Below, one piece after another: positions 49,445-60,424 of a stretch of 64,000 nucleotides of DNA (position 1 is its first letter; each line of letters begins with the position of its first letter). This DNA is from Microcebus murinus (Eukaryota; Chordata; Mammalia; Primates; Cheirogaleidae). A model generated the notes under the pieces. It made no database searches and was not told where the DNA came from. It saw only the letters and a list, made by a program, of their open reading frames with translations. The DNA lies in contig NC_134109.1 of the NCBI RefSeq assembly GCF_040939455.1, forward strand, positions 67,930,501 to 67,994,500, written 5' to 3'. A program made the translations under genes and the position numbers.

Positions 49445-49690
49445 AAGCCAACACTTAGTACTCACTCTTCTCTAGTTATTGTTCTGAGTGTTGCATATAT
49501 ATTAGCTCATTTGATCTTCACCCCTGTGACATAGTTAGTGTTATTACCTTCCTTTGACAGATGAGCAACCAGGCCTAGAAAGGTTAAATAACGTGTCCCT
49601 GCTCACACAGATAGTGAACTGCAGAGCTGGGACAGGAACTGAGCAGCCTGCCTTTAGAGGCTGCTCTTAACTACCATGTTATACTCTCCT
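49445..49690 (-). repeat. MIR SINE, near full length
   Basis: 'tatattagctcatttgatct', 'tgacagatgagcaaccaggc', 'tgctcacacagatagtgaac' and 'gagctgggacaggaactgag' follow antisense MIR. Confidence 0.85.
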
Positions 49691-49730
49691 AATAGATAAC
49701 TGACTAGCCTCTACATTGGAAGTATTTTTT

Positions 49731-50087
49731 TATTTTTTTTTTCCCTGTTTCTTTTTTTTTTTTTTTTTTTTTTTTTTGAGACAGAGTCTCGCTTTGTTGC
49801 CCGGGCTAGAGTGAGTGCCGTGGCGTCAGCCTAGCTCACAGCAACCTCAAACTCCTGGGCTCGAGCGATCCTTCTGTCTCAGCCTCCCAGGTAGCTGGGA
49901 CTACAGGCATGCACCACCATGCCCGGCTAATTTTATATATATATATCAGTTGGCCAATTAATTTCTTTCTATTTATAGTAGAGACGGGGTCTCGCTCAGG
50001 CTGGTTTTGAACTCCTGACCTTGAGCAATCCGCCCGCCTCGGCCTCCCAAGAGCTAGGATTACAGGCGTGAGCCACAGCGCCCGGCC
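49731..50087 (-). mobile_element. Alu, strepsirrhine subfamily, full length, with target duplication
   Basis: A long T-rich tail is followed by 'gagacagagtctcgctttgt', 'ggcgtcagcctagctcacag', 'ttggccaattaatttctttc' and the left arm ending 'gagccacagcgcccggcc'. The flanks repeat 'tggaagtatttttt' at 49717-49730 and 50088-50101. Several intact CpGs suggest a fairly young copy. The 49836-50120 minus frame is its translation. Confidence 0.97.
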
Positions 50088-50102
50088 TGGAAGTATTTTT
50101 TT

Positions 50103-51180
50103 AAAAAAACCATAATTCACAATTTATTTACAAATTTACTTTCTAGTTGTAGATGAAAATCATCTAAGCAAGCACACAACAGTGATAGCAGTGCACTAAT
50201 GGAGTTCCTCAGCCTATACATTTTTCTCAGTAATCACAGGGAATAAAATAGGTGAAATCTTGACTCTTTAACTTACTTAGCATAAATTGTTATTTATGCA
50301 AAATAAAGAACTCTGAGATAGAGTTCCCATGCCATTCTTACATGTAGAAAAATATCTATATGACTAGTCAGAGCAATGTTGCGAGCCCAAAGACATTTAG
50401 AGAAGCTGTTTTAGAAAGTGTATTTAATCTCTTCTATTAGTCCCATGCTTCTTGTCCCAGTTTTTACCACCTACTTGCAATCCCCATAGTGTTATGCTCC
50501 CTTTGGCAAGAATTTTTTCTCCTTTTTTTCTACCAGGACTTAGCTAGACAGATTGGAAATCAAATAAATGCTTGTTTGTTTATACAAAGAAGAAAAGTAG
50601 TAAGAAAGAAATAAGCATCAAAGCCCCTTGCCAAAAATTAAATAAAACTAGGCAGCCAGGAGAGCAGAAATATTTGGGAACATGTCAGAATCCTTACTGC
50701 ATAAATATTTCCATTTTAGCAGTACTATCCTGTCTTTGTTTTATATCCAAGCCATTCTGAAACACTTGCCTCTTCTGAGTTTTCTAGGTACCGTAATATG
50801 TTCCAGGGACTCCTGGGAGTGTGAAGGCAAAATGTGTCTTTATTTGTGTTGTGAGATAACTTACAAGCAAATCAGAAAGTTTGTTTTTAGCTAACCCCAG
50901 ACTTTACCACTATACAGTATATACATGTAATGGAATTCAGCTTGTATTTCCAAAATCTATTAAAATAAAAAAGGGGGAAGGGAAAGAAAGTCAGGTGTTA
51001 GTTGATTTCTTCTTCCTTCACACTTTAAGGTAAGGGGAAGATGGAAATCCTAAAATGTATTTCTGGAGGATATTTTCAGATTGTGAAATACTTGAAAAAC
51101 CTGTTATATAAGCCTTTTCAGTATTTTCCAAAGTCAATTAGGTAAGCAATTACTGCTGTTTTGATTGGTTCATATATATG
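50103..51180. other. Intronic DNA flanking the retrocopy
   Basis: No repeat recognised. The side next to the retrocopy's 3' end might include its 3' UTR, but no A tail (T run on this strand) is visible between 50950 and 51186. Confidence 0.4.
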
Positions 51181-51186
51181 GTCTTA

Positions 51187-51720
51187 TCACCCGATGTATT
51201 TAAGGCTGTGAATGTGCCCACAGGAGAATCTCTTGTCTTTGCAGCGACCACACAGTTCTTGTCGATGAGGCCTCCTTAGATCAATGTGTCTTTTCTTTTG
51301 AGGACAGGAGCAACGAGACTTTGAACAGGTCTGACATTGGATTGCTTCTACTCGATAAGGGTTAAAACTCTTTTGGCATTTGCAACAGAGTTGTTTGAAA
51401 TAAACCTTATTAGTTCCAGAAATGCACCACACATAAGCACTCTCCCACCTGGTCTTACAATCTTTACAGTGAAAATAGCCATATTTTGGTTCCAAAAACT
51501 GGAAGTTGGGCTTCCGGAGCGTATTGGCGCCTGCGACTCCACGCACCTGTCTGCTCTTCCTTTCCTGAAGGCGGGGGGCATCTTCCTCCTCCAGCTCATC
51601 GGGCTGTCCCAGCTCCTCCTGCCTGTCATCTTCTGACTTTGGCGTTGGTGGCTGCTGCTGGCTGGCCTGGGCAGGACCCGGATGCTCCTTGTTGCTCCTG
51701 TTGCTCCTTGTTGTCCCCAT
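51187..51720 (-). pseudogene. ZAR1L: ZAR1L retrocopy, 5'-truncated, with open reading frame
   Basis: An intronless 177-codon frame runs from ATG at 51718-51720 to TGA at 51187-51189. Two in-frame TTG codons precede the ATG, and a stop lies about 11 codons further upstream. The protein matches the C-terminal part of ZAR1L (zygote arrest 1-like), an oocyte RNA-binding protein of about 320 residues. Residues 1-60 are the acidic, Gln/Pro-rich linker. Residues 72-177 form the 3CxxC zinc-binding domain, with CKDC 85-88, C99, CCKC 112-115, CQTC 129-132, C137, C139, CGRC 157-160 and C167. 'FNPYRVEAIQCQTCSKS' and 'QKKRHIDLRRPHRQELCG' are diagnostic. No stop or frameshift interrupts it. The normal gene's N-terminal half is missing, and coding sequence that is split by introns in the source gene is continuous here, so it is a retrocopy. 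It lies antisense inside the STXBP6 intron. No A tail or target duplication was found, so it is not very recent. Expression is unknown; 'pseudogene' is the cautious label. Confidence 0.88.
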
Positions 51721-51728
51721 CAACAAGT

Positions 51729-51789
51729 AAAGTGGAATTACTATTACTGTAGATCATACTGGGAAGAAGAAAATAAAAGTGGAATTACT
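51729..51789. repeat. 14-bp direct repeat beside the retrocopy 5' end
   Basis: 'aaagtggaattact' occurs at 51729-51742 and 51776-51789, with 33 bases between. Both copies are on the same side of the retrocopy, so they are not a duplication flanking the whole insert. Confidence 0.9.
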
Positions 51790-51799
51790 GGTTTCTAAG

Positions 51800-52986
51800 A
51801 AATTACTTAGAAATCCCATGGAGTTGAGAAGTTTCTGACTGGAGAATTGCGAAAGCCATTCTTTGTACTTCCTTAGGGACAGGGCAGCTGCTGGGAACAA
51901 GACCGAGGCTTCTCTCCCTCCACTGCAATTGTAATTTCACATATTTGGAGGAGACTATCTGTATATCTGTGACATTATCTCACAGAGTGTTTTCTGGCCA
52001 TTGTTACTTTAGTTGTTTTGCCTGTAATTGCTTGTGCCTTGAATGGAATTAGTCTTGTTTAGTGTCACCAGTAATGGTAGGAAATGTTCTGGTCCACAGT
52101 ACCTAATATCTTTGTGTTCAGCTGTTTGCAATGTGCTTCATGTGAAGCTGAAACTGGGCAAGGGCTATCTTTATCTAGGTGCACCTTACAGTGAGCAGTG
52201 GAAGGACTCTTAGGAGTCCACATTTTGTGAGTAAGTAAATGAAAATGCATTTATTTAGGGGAATACACCATTTAATGAAGTTCTATTATAAATTCACCTA
52301 TAAGATGAAGTGTCAATCCTATGTAATTCTGTCTTTACATGTCATATGCTTTGAGCATGGGGTGAATTTGTAACTGTGAGTAGTTTATCAAATCCAGGAT
52401 ATTGAGTACAATATCCTGAATGTGGAATTAAACTGAAACCTGCTAACTGTATGGGCAGAAGAGTATCTTGGTCCAATGGTTTCTTATTTCTCTCTTTATG
52501 GTAGCTGAATTTTAGCTATGTCTTTTCTAGCAAAATTTACAGAGACAGGAGTTCATCCGGTATTGCTTCCTTGTGTTAATTCCCTGAACTTCCCTTGGGC
52601 AGAATAATTGTTCCTTCCTGTAAGTCTGTACCTCTAGCTGTTACTTCTCATAATCTGACATGTTAGACCCAGCCGTGACCTTGTGTGTGTCCTTCACTGA
52701 TTGTAAGTTCCCCTAGGACCCAGGGTCTGTAGCTTAGGGGATCCTGGGGATCCTTTAGCATCAGACAGGCTAATGAGAATGTAGAAATACCAAACGAGCA
52801 ACAAGCAATTCTTATTCTTAATGATTAAGAAGTAAATCTTAGTTTTAGGTGGATCATGACCATTGCCACCCTCATTTTTTCTTACTACTCCCTTGGCATT
52901 TGAGATTTTATCTATTTCTAAGTGAACTCAAAGGTCTGTATAGTGATTTGTAATTTTTGTGAAGAATAATTGCATTACTGGCTTAA
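51800..52986. other. Intronic DNA between retrocopy and L1
   Basis: A weak L2-like 3' end may lie at 52590-52760. No exon, RNA gene or other repeat recognised. Confidence 0.4.
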
Positions 52987-53001
52987 AAATGAGTCACTTA
53001 G

Positions 53002-56000
53002 ACTTCCCTTGGAAGATGGTCGACCAGAGACACCCGCTGCCAGATCATCTCAGAAAGAAGAAGGAAAAGTTTTAGATGAAAAAGAAGAACAAACAAACAA
53101 ACAATCATAGATTGGGTATAATTCTGAAGGAAAAGTGCCAGAACCTACAAGAAATTCCACAGAAGGAAGTTGTGAAGCAGAACAAGAAGGAGCAAGATAC
53201 TGGCAGAGGTCAATCCCCGAGTGTCTTGGAGTCCAGCGAAAAGGGCAGGTGGAGTGGTTTGTTTTTCCCTCCCTCGCATCTCTGGCAGTCAGAAGACTGC
53301 TGAGCTATTAGAGAGCCTTCTTACCCTCATGAGCCCAAAAGCTGCTGCCACCAATGACCTGGGAACTTTTTGAGGATAAAGCACCAGGCTGCCAGCCCCC
53401 TTGGGGCGTTTCCCATTAACACAGATCCAAGCCAAGATGGTAGGCGCCATATTGCTTCTCCACCCACTGTGCCCCTTTGTCCCCCCCACGGAGCATCAGC
53501 CCATCTGTTTTCATCTTGCTTATTCTCACACAAACATCTCTCAACTCCGGACTGTGGGAGCCACAGGAAGTTGGTGGGTCCCAAGGGATCTGCATGATCC
53601 CAGAGCCTGGACATTCCCAGTTAGCTGCCTTCCAAAGAGAGAGGCAGAGATGACCACAGTGCTTGCTTCCTCTATTCAGACTCTATTCCTCTCCTTCCCC
53701 TATTCTGCCCCCAGCTGCCGAGAGAGACACTTGAGCCGGGGCTCTCAGGAGCTGCTGCTTACCCTCTGTTGGGGCTTCCACAGAGAACAGGGCTCAGACC
53801 TTTTCTCTTAAAGATCTGCATCAGACTATGAGGTGCTTGGATTGTGAGCTCTCTGGTCATCAGCCCTCCCTGGTGCTGCTTGCCTGAACACTCCATCAGA
53901 AGAGGGCACATTCTGAAGCAGAGGGACATCAAAACTGCTTGAGCAAGACCAGCACACTTCTCCCTGGCACGGTTAGGAAGTGATCTTCAGAGACCGGTGG
54001 ACAGGCCTACAGGCCAGACCCTATAGCCCCAGGACTCGATCTTGTTGCTCAGGGGCACAGAGGGGAGATTTCTGAACTAATCTTGGGAGGTGAGGGTTCC
54101 CTTATGGGCAGAACTGAAAAGAGAGTGCAGTGTGGGTCCCAGCCACAATGCACTAGTAGAGCACCCCTCCCCCCACAGGAAGGCCATACTCTCAGCCCAG
54201 AGCAGGATCCTGAACAGGGAAGCTCCCAGCCCACAGCACCCTCAAAGGGGAGCTCAGCTAGTTTGAGTTCCTGCCTGCTGGCAGACACCAGAGGGAGACC
54301 ACAGAGTGGAGATGGCAGGTAGAAGAACAAAACCTGTTCCTGACAATCAGATTGTGAATCTAAGATGACCCTGCCTCCACAAGCAGTCTTTCTGGTTGGG
54401 TGGAGCCACTTCAGCCCCTCCTTCATGGCTTTACCCAGAAACTGGAAGCAGATCTTTGACCCCTGCTGTAACAGCTACCTTATCAGCATTTGTGGAGCCT
54501 GAGGGCAGGCTCACCCTACCTATCCTGGCCAGCCATGCTCCCTCACATGTTTTTGCTGTGATGAGGAAGAAGGACTCATCTGGGAGTTCCAGGGCCCCAC
54601 CCACCACCGGAGGCATTTGAGTGCTTCTCCTGAGGGACTAGAGCCCATCACAAGTCTCCCAAACAACACTGAAGCTTGTTTCTTCCAGCATCACCTACTG
54701 ACAGGGAGGTCAATTTGCACAGTATTTGCCAACTCAGTCATACAGGGTGTGGCTGATTCTTACCCACAAGCACCACCTGCTGGCTCAGAGATTAAACTGG
54801 GTGTGCTGATACAATTCACACTCTTAAGACCACAGGGCTGGAGAAAAAGAAAGTATCTCAGAGACCTCCATCCTCCCTCATTAAAGAGAGACAGGAAACC
54901 TTCCCACACACATAGCTCACCACTGCTATAGCCTACAAACAACTAGCAGCTAAGAAAACCACCAGACCAAGGATATCTGTAACCAAGGTATCCATCCAAA
55001 AGCCAAACTGAAGTCAAAAGTTCTTACCCAACTTATGCTACAGACACTCCTTTACAAGTGAGAGGGAAGGGGAAAAAAAGCCCCATCTAAACAAAAGAAA
55101 ATACAAAAATGAAAAGTGACAGTTGCCCCAGAAGAGAAGGAATCAGTGAGAGAATGCCAGAAGTATGAAAAATCAGAATGAAAGCACACCTCCAAAAGGG
55201 AAAACCAGCTCTCTAGTAATGAATACCAACCAAAATGAAAACATTGAAATGACAGATAAAGAATTCCAAATATGAATTGTAAGGAAGCTCAATGAAATCC
55301 AAGAGAAAATGGAAAACAAACTCAAAGAAACCTGAAAAACAATTCAGGAAATGAATGAAAAACTCACTAAAGAGATCAATATATAAATAAAAATAGAACT
55401 TCTGGAAATGAAAAATTCATTTGAGGAAATACAAAACACAATGGAAAGTTTTAAGCATAGACTAGACCAGGAAGAAGAATCTTAGAGCTTGAAGAAAACT
55501 CTTTTGAATTAACTCAGTCAAAAACAAAGAATGGAGAAGTCAGAGGAATTAACAAAGCCTACAAGAAATATGGGATTACGCAAAACAGCCAAATATAGGA
55601 ATCATAGACATCCCTGCAGGTAAAGAAGAAAATGCACAAGGGCTGGAAAACCTATCTGAGGGAATAATTGAGGAAAATTTCCCTGGTCTTGTTAGAGATT
55701 TATACATCCAGGTATAAGAAGCTCAACAAACACCTGGGAGATTCATTACAAAGAGGCAATCACCGTCATCAGACTGGCCAAAATCAACATGAAGGAGGAA
55801 CTCCTGTGAGCCACGAGGTGAAAACATCAAGTAACTTACAAAGGTAAAATCCATCAGGCTAACTGCAGACTTCTCAACTGAGACCTTACAAGCCAGAGGG
55901 GATTGGGGTCCCATCTTCAGTCTCCTTAAACAGAACAACTGCCAGCCTAGAATTTTGTATCCTTCAAAACTAAGTTTCATATATGAAGTAAAAACAAAGA

Positions 56001-56387
56001 CTTTTCCAGGCAAGCAAACACTGAGGAAATTTGTCAAGACCATATCTGCCCTACAGAAATAATCAGAATGGCATTATACATGGATCAGCACAATAGACAC
56101 CCACTAGGGTAAAACTGCCCAAAAGCTAAAGCTCGGAGCTCCAATAAAACAATAGCACAAGTGAAATGACAAAGCAATAAGGTACTACCCACCATGATGA
56201 ACAGAAGAGCATCCCACATATCAATTCTATCAATCAATGTGAACAGTCTAAATGCCCCACCCAAGAGACACAGGCTAGCTGAATAGATGAAAAAATACAA
56301 CCCAACTATCTTCTGTCTCCAGGAAAAATACCTAAACCACAAGGACTCATACAGACTCAAAGTGAAGCAGTGGGGGGAAAAAAGAAG
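53002..56387 (+). mobile_element. L1 with 5' UTR, ORF1 and only the start of ORF2, bounded by a 15-bp target duplication
   Basis: The element starts at its natural 5' end ('ttggaagatggtcgaccaga', then 'gacacccgctgccagatcat'), has a 5' UTR of about 2 kb, an ORF1 region from about 55100 to 56060 ('ggaagctcaatgaaatccaa', 'caacaaacacctgggagatt', 'gaattttgtatccttcaaaa') and the first part of the ORF2 endonuclease ('ctaaatgccccacccaagag', 'aaggactcatacagactcaa'). It ends in an A-rich tail at 56371-56387. The flanks repeat 'aaatgagtcacttag' at 52987-53001 and 56388-56402. ORF1 and ORF2 are broken by stops. The copy therefore integrated without the remaining roughly 3 kb of ORF2 and 3' UTR. The many short frames in it are not genes. 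Confidence 0.88.
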
Positions 56388-56402
56388 AAATGAGTCACTT
56401 AG

Positions 56403-57830
56403 TTTATTGTGAATATACCTGTCAACCACTCAGCATCTCCATCATCAGTTCAGTTTTGGTCTGTATTTATCCTAGAATAAGAAGAACTTTTCTGGGCCAT
56501 TTTCACAAAAATATAAACTGCTAATAAAGCAAAGTGAAGAGACAAAATAAATTAATGATCCATGCATATATGGAAACTTAATGTCTTACAGGTGGCATTA
56601 AAGGGCAAAGGTAGGCTAACTCCTCAGTAATTGGAACCATGACATGTGATTATTCATAATGAGAAGACAGTGGACCTCTAGCTTATATCATGTGCAGAAA
56701 TCAATTCTGTGGATTAAAGATCTAAATGTAAAAAGAGCAAAGCTTTAAAGCTTTTAGCACAAAATATGTAGACGTATATTTTTATTTCTCAGAGTAAAGA
56801 AGGATTCCTTGAACAACTACAAAAAGGACAGATTGTAAAGGCAAAGATTGTTAATTTGACTGCATTAAAAGTGCCTCTGTACACTAAAACCACCATAAAC
56901 AGACTGAAAAAATGGCCACATGCAAGGGAGAGATATTTGCAAGTTTGTGTAATTGACAAAGAAATAAAATATAAGAATTGCTGTAGAACAATAAAAACAA
57001 CTCAGTATAAAATGGGCAAAAGCTATGACCAGGTAGCTGAAAGAAGAGGAAATGCAAATAATCAGTAAACATGAAAGATACTCAGCCTCACTAGTAATCA
57101 AGAAATGGGATGCCATTTCACACTCATCAGATTGGAAAAAGTTTCTGAAGTTTGGTAGAACAAGCATTGGTAAGGGCGGAGCTCTAATACATTGAATAGG
57201 AATTTAAATTGATATAACCACTTTGGAGAACTGTTTGGCAAAACCTTCTAAAGTTTAAGATGTGCTTATAGGGCTCAGCTTATACCCTAGAGAAATGAGC
57301 ATGTTCACAAGAAACATGAAAAAGAACTTTTAGGACAACAGTGCTTATAATATTGAGAACTTGAATATAACTATCTGTAAATAGGAAAATGGATTTAAAA
57401 TTGTGATATTTTAAATAAAATAAAATACTATACAGCAATAAAAAAATAACTAAAGCTACATTAATTAATAAGTTCTACAAACATAATGTTAAGCATAAAT
57501 GCTAGTTGCAGAAGGATATATTTCCTGTACTGCCATTTTTATAAAATTTTACAAATATAAAAAGTATTATATGTTATATAGGATTAGTATATATATATAT
57601 ATATATATACATATTTATGTATAAAAAAAGAACAATGACATGTATGGGCATTACAAACATCAAATTTAGATTTTTGGTCACCTTTCCTGGTGGCAGGGGA
57701 AATATCACAAATGGATACATAAAGATATCTATGGTTATGGATTATTTCTTATATTGGATCATGGATACTTGAATATTTGTTATTTGTTCTCTATATGTTT
57801 TTATATAGCTCAGTTTGATATAATGTTATT
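56403..57830 (+). mobile_element. Old L1 (L1M-type), ORF2 end and 3' UTR
   Basis: From about 56660 the sense of an old L1 is readable: 'aaatcaattctgtggattaa', 'actgcattaaaagtgcctct', 'tgccatttcacactcatcag', 'ttggagaactgtttggcaaa', 'atactatacagcaataaaaa', then a diverged 3' UTR with 'cctttcctggtggcagggga'. The part 56403-56655 is probably intron or unresolved repeat. The frames at 56856-57167 are remnants. Confidence 0.7.
57588..57609. repeat. (TA)n simple repeat
   Basis: Eleven TA units inside the old L1 3' UTR. Confidence 0.9.
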
Positions 57831-57844
57831 TTTAAATATATATA

Positions 57845-57892
57845 TTTTAATTGACATGTAATAATTTTGCATATTCATGGGGTACAATGTGA
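57845..57892 (-). mobile_element. L1MA-type 3' terminal fragment
   Basis: 'ttttaattgacatgtaataa' and 'ttcatggggtacaatgtgaa' are the antisense of the last bases of an L1MA/MB-type 3' UTR. It is cut off where the next L1 begins. Confidence 0.55.
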
Positions 57893-58607
57893 ATTTTTTT
57901 TAAGTTTCAGAGTATTATAGGGGTACAGATGTTTTGGGTTACATGGATTGCTTTTGCAATGCTTGAGTCCAGGTTAAATGTATGCCCATCACCCAGATAG
58001 TCTTTATTGTACCCATTAGGTAAGTTTTCACCTTCCCCTCACCCCTGCTTGACTTCCACTGAGTTTTACTTCCCTCTGTGCACGTATGTGCTCATCAGTT
58101 AGTTCCAGTTTAACAGTGACTACATGTGGTGTTTGCTTTTCCATTCTTTAGACACTTCACTTAGGATAACGGTCTCCAGTTCCATGCAAATTGTTGCAAA
58201 AGGCCTTAATACATCCTTCTTCATGGCTGATTAGTACTCCATGGTGTACCTATACCATATTTTGTTAATCCACTCATGAAGTGATGGGCATTTGGGTTGA
58301 TTTCACATCTTTGCAATTTTGAATTGTGCTGCAATAAACATTTGAGTGCAGGTGTCTTTTTGATAAAATGACTTCTTTTCCTTTGGGTAGATACCCAGCA
58401 GTGGGATTGCTGGATCACATGGTAGTTCTATTTTTAGTTCTTTGAGAACTCTCCATGCTGTTTTCCATAGAGATTGTACTAATTTGCAGTCCCACCAAGA
58501 GTGTATAAGCATTCGTTTCTCTCTGCATCCATGCCAGCATCTATTGTTCTTGGACTTTTTAATAAAAGCCATTCAAACTGGGGTAAGGTGATATCTCATT
58601 GTGGCTG
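57893..58607 (-). mobile_element. L1, 5'-truncated, ORF2 C-terminus and 3' UTR
   Basis: After a short T run, 'tttcagagtattataggggt' opens the antisense 3' UTR, followed by 'gctgattagtactccatggt', 'tgctgcaataaacatttgag' and 'gggtagatacccagcagtgg'. On the minus strand the C-terminal ORF2 is still readable: frames at 58303-58572 and 58221-58418 contain '[17 protein letters not shown]' and '[19 protein letters not shown]'. It is a broken, non-autonomous remnant. Confidence 0.9.
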
Positions 58608-59286
58608 AATGTCAGAAATATTTCATATTAAAAATAAAAATGCAAGCAAAAGGAAGAAATACTTAACTGAGAGATAAAAATTAGGTTAAAGATTAGAATA
58701 TTGAATTCAGAGTGGCTCAAATCTGTGGCATAAAGTCCATCATTGAATTTGATATGCCATTCTTTCATTTAAATTCATTAATGACCAGAATCATCTTCTC
58801 TATTATTATAACTAAAGTGCATACTTGGGGGTGGTGATGGCATGGACTTCTTGGGAGGTTTCTCTAATGTGTCAAAGATCCACTCTGCTTAAAGTGGAGT
58901 AAGCGAGGATTACTTCCTAGGCAGGTGGGTGCAAAATAATGAGTCATGGTCACCAAATAGAAGGATGCATTTATCTGGTGTCCAGGCTGCTGTTGGAAAT
59001 GACAGCATCCCCATGTACTTGCAGGAATTGGAAGATTGTAGAGATATGCTCTTAGGAGAATTTTGAAAACAAGCAGAATTCCAGCCACTAAGATTTAGTA
59101 AGAGGAAAAGAGATTATCTTTACAGAGTTGATAGCCTTGCTGTGGCAAGAGGGAGATCTACCTTTGGCTAAGCAGATTAAGGAAAGGGAAAATAATGGCA
59201 TCAATAGCTCTGCTAGGTGAGAGCAGCTGCAGTGTTGGGAACACATCTGATCAGGAATCAAAACAGGGGAATCACTGCTCCCAGCT

Positions 59287-59298
59287 CCCCCCCCCCCC
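59287..59298. repeat. Poly(C) tract, C12
   Basis: Uninterrupted run of twelve C. Confidence 0.95.
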
Positions 59299-60039
59299 TC
59301 GTTAACTGGGTACCTCTGCAGAGGTCACTTACTTCCTCTGAGCATCAGTTTCTCATCTATGAAGTTAGGGAGTTGGTTTTCATAACACACAAGCCTCCCT
59401 TTAATCCTGAGATTCTTCGCTAATTTTCCATCAAGGATTTGCTGGAGAGAGGGAAGAGTGAGGGAGAGGAGGTAAAAGGGAGGAGGTAGGAGATAAATAA
59501 GGGACAGAGGACTTAACAGAAGAGTTGGAGCATGACTCATTCTGGGGACGTGGCTGCTGACGCAGTAAATCAGACTGTGCAAAGACTCAGGTAAACGACT
59601 GCTGTGTGAAAGCAGTGCTGGCAAGGCCTGGAATGGGATGCATGGTATTCTGAAAAAACGAGGGTTGGGAGGGAATGAAGATCGAGGAATGTGGGAGTCC
59701 ACTGAGTGTCTTGCCAAGGCTGATGGTGGTGGGGCTGCAGAAAGGAGCACAGAGACCAGCAATGGAAAGGGTGGGATGTGGGGCCAATTTTGAAACAAGA
59801 AAGAGCTGAAACATGAAAGGAAGGATTGGGATTTTTTTTTTTTTTAGCTATTATTTAAAAATATAGCAGGAAAGGCCATAGTCAATAAAATGGGCTAAAA
59901 TAGGCAGATGGGAGCAGTTTCCTTCCTATGAGAAAATGACTGTAATTTGCTGCCTGGCTTTCCCAAGCCGCAGGGACTCCTGCATGTGCCTGTGCAGAGT
60001 GGATCGTTGTTCTGAAGGAAAAGCAACAGGCCTTGCAGT

Positions 60040-60077
60040 TGGCATTAAACCGGGTAGCTCCTACTGTTTTAATGCCA
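60040..60077. other. Inverted repeat, 10-bp perfect stem
   Basis: 'tggcattaaa' (60040-60049) and 'tttaatgcca' (60068-60077) are exact reverse complements with an 18-base GC-mixed loop. Function unknown. Confidence 0.7.
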
Positions 60078-60424
60078 GTTGATTCTAAACTTTGAATTGG
60101 TTTGGCATCCTACCCTCTTATAGTAAAGTAGTATTTAAACAAAAAGAAAGAACTTAAGCACTAAACAGATACCTTTTGATATTCAAAAAGAAAAGATATT
60201 ATGTAGGTTGAATTAAGCCAATGCTTTGTAGTATGTGTGTTTGCAAATATTGGAAAATTTTAGTAAAATTGCATTTCTTAGAAGATAACTATAAATTTCT
60301 TCGCAGAGATCACACTCTGCTCTAAGCACCTTATTGAACCATTAGGGAGCCCTCAAATAGTTTCCTGGTTGAAGCTGGGATTATATACCTCATACCAGGT
60401 TTGCTTTGTTCAACAGAATGAAAA

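Larger units (their letters stand above)
58608..60420. other. Intronic DNA with a purine-rich block and AP-1-like sites
   Basis: The plus strand is purine-rich at about 59430-59520. TGACTCA at 59533-59539 and TGCTGACGCAG at 59555-59565 lie 15 bases apart. A C12 tract is at 59287-59298. The 157-codon minus frame at 59325-59798 is S/P/L-rich and reflects the purine-rich strand; no family resemblance. Confidence 0.4.

Noticed and set aside
49836..50120. 94-codon minus frame
   Set aside because: Alu translation.
51337..51752. Other frames over the retrocopy (51337-51636 +, 51348-51629 -, 51486-51752 +)
   Set aside because: Shadows of the ZAR1L frame, kept open by its GC-richer codons.
53401..54931. 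Several open frames on both strands (up to 136 codons)
   Set aside because: They lie in the GC-richer 5' UTR of the L1 at 53002-56387.
55723..56429. Two minus frames of 106 and 114 codons
   Set aside because: Antisense shadows of L1 ORF1 and ORF2 start.
58303..58572. 89-codon minus frame with clear protein similarity
   Set aside because: L1 ORF2 C-terminal remnant, not a host gene.
59325..59798. 157-codon minus frame, S/P/L-rich with hydrophobic stretches
   Set aside because: Explained by a purine-rich plus strand; no domain or start context and no sign of splicing.
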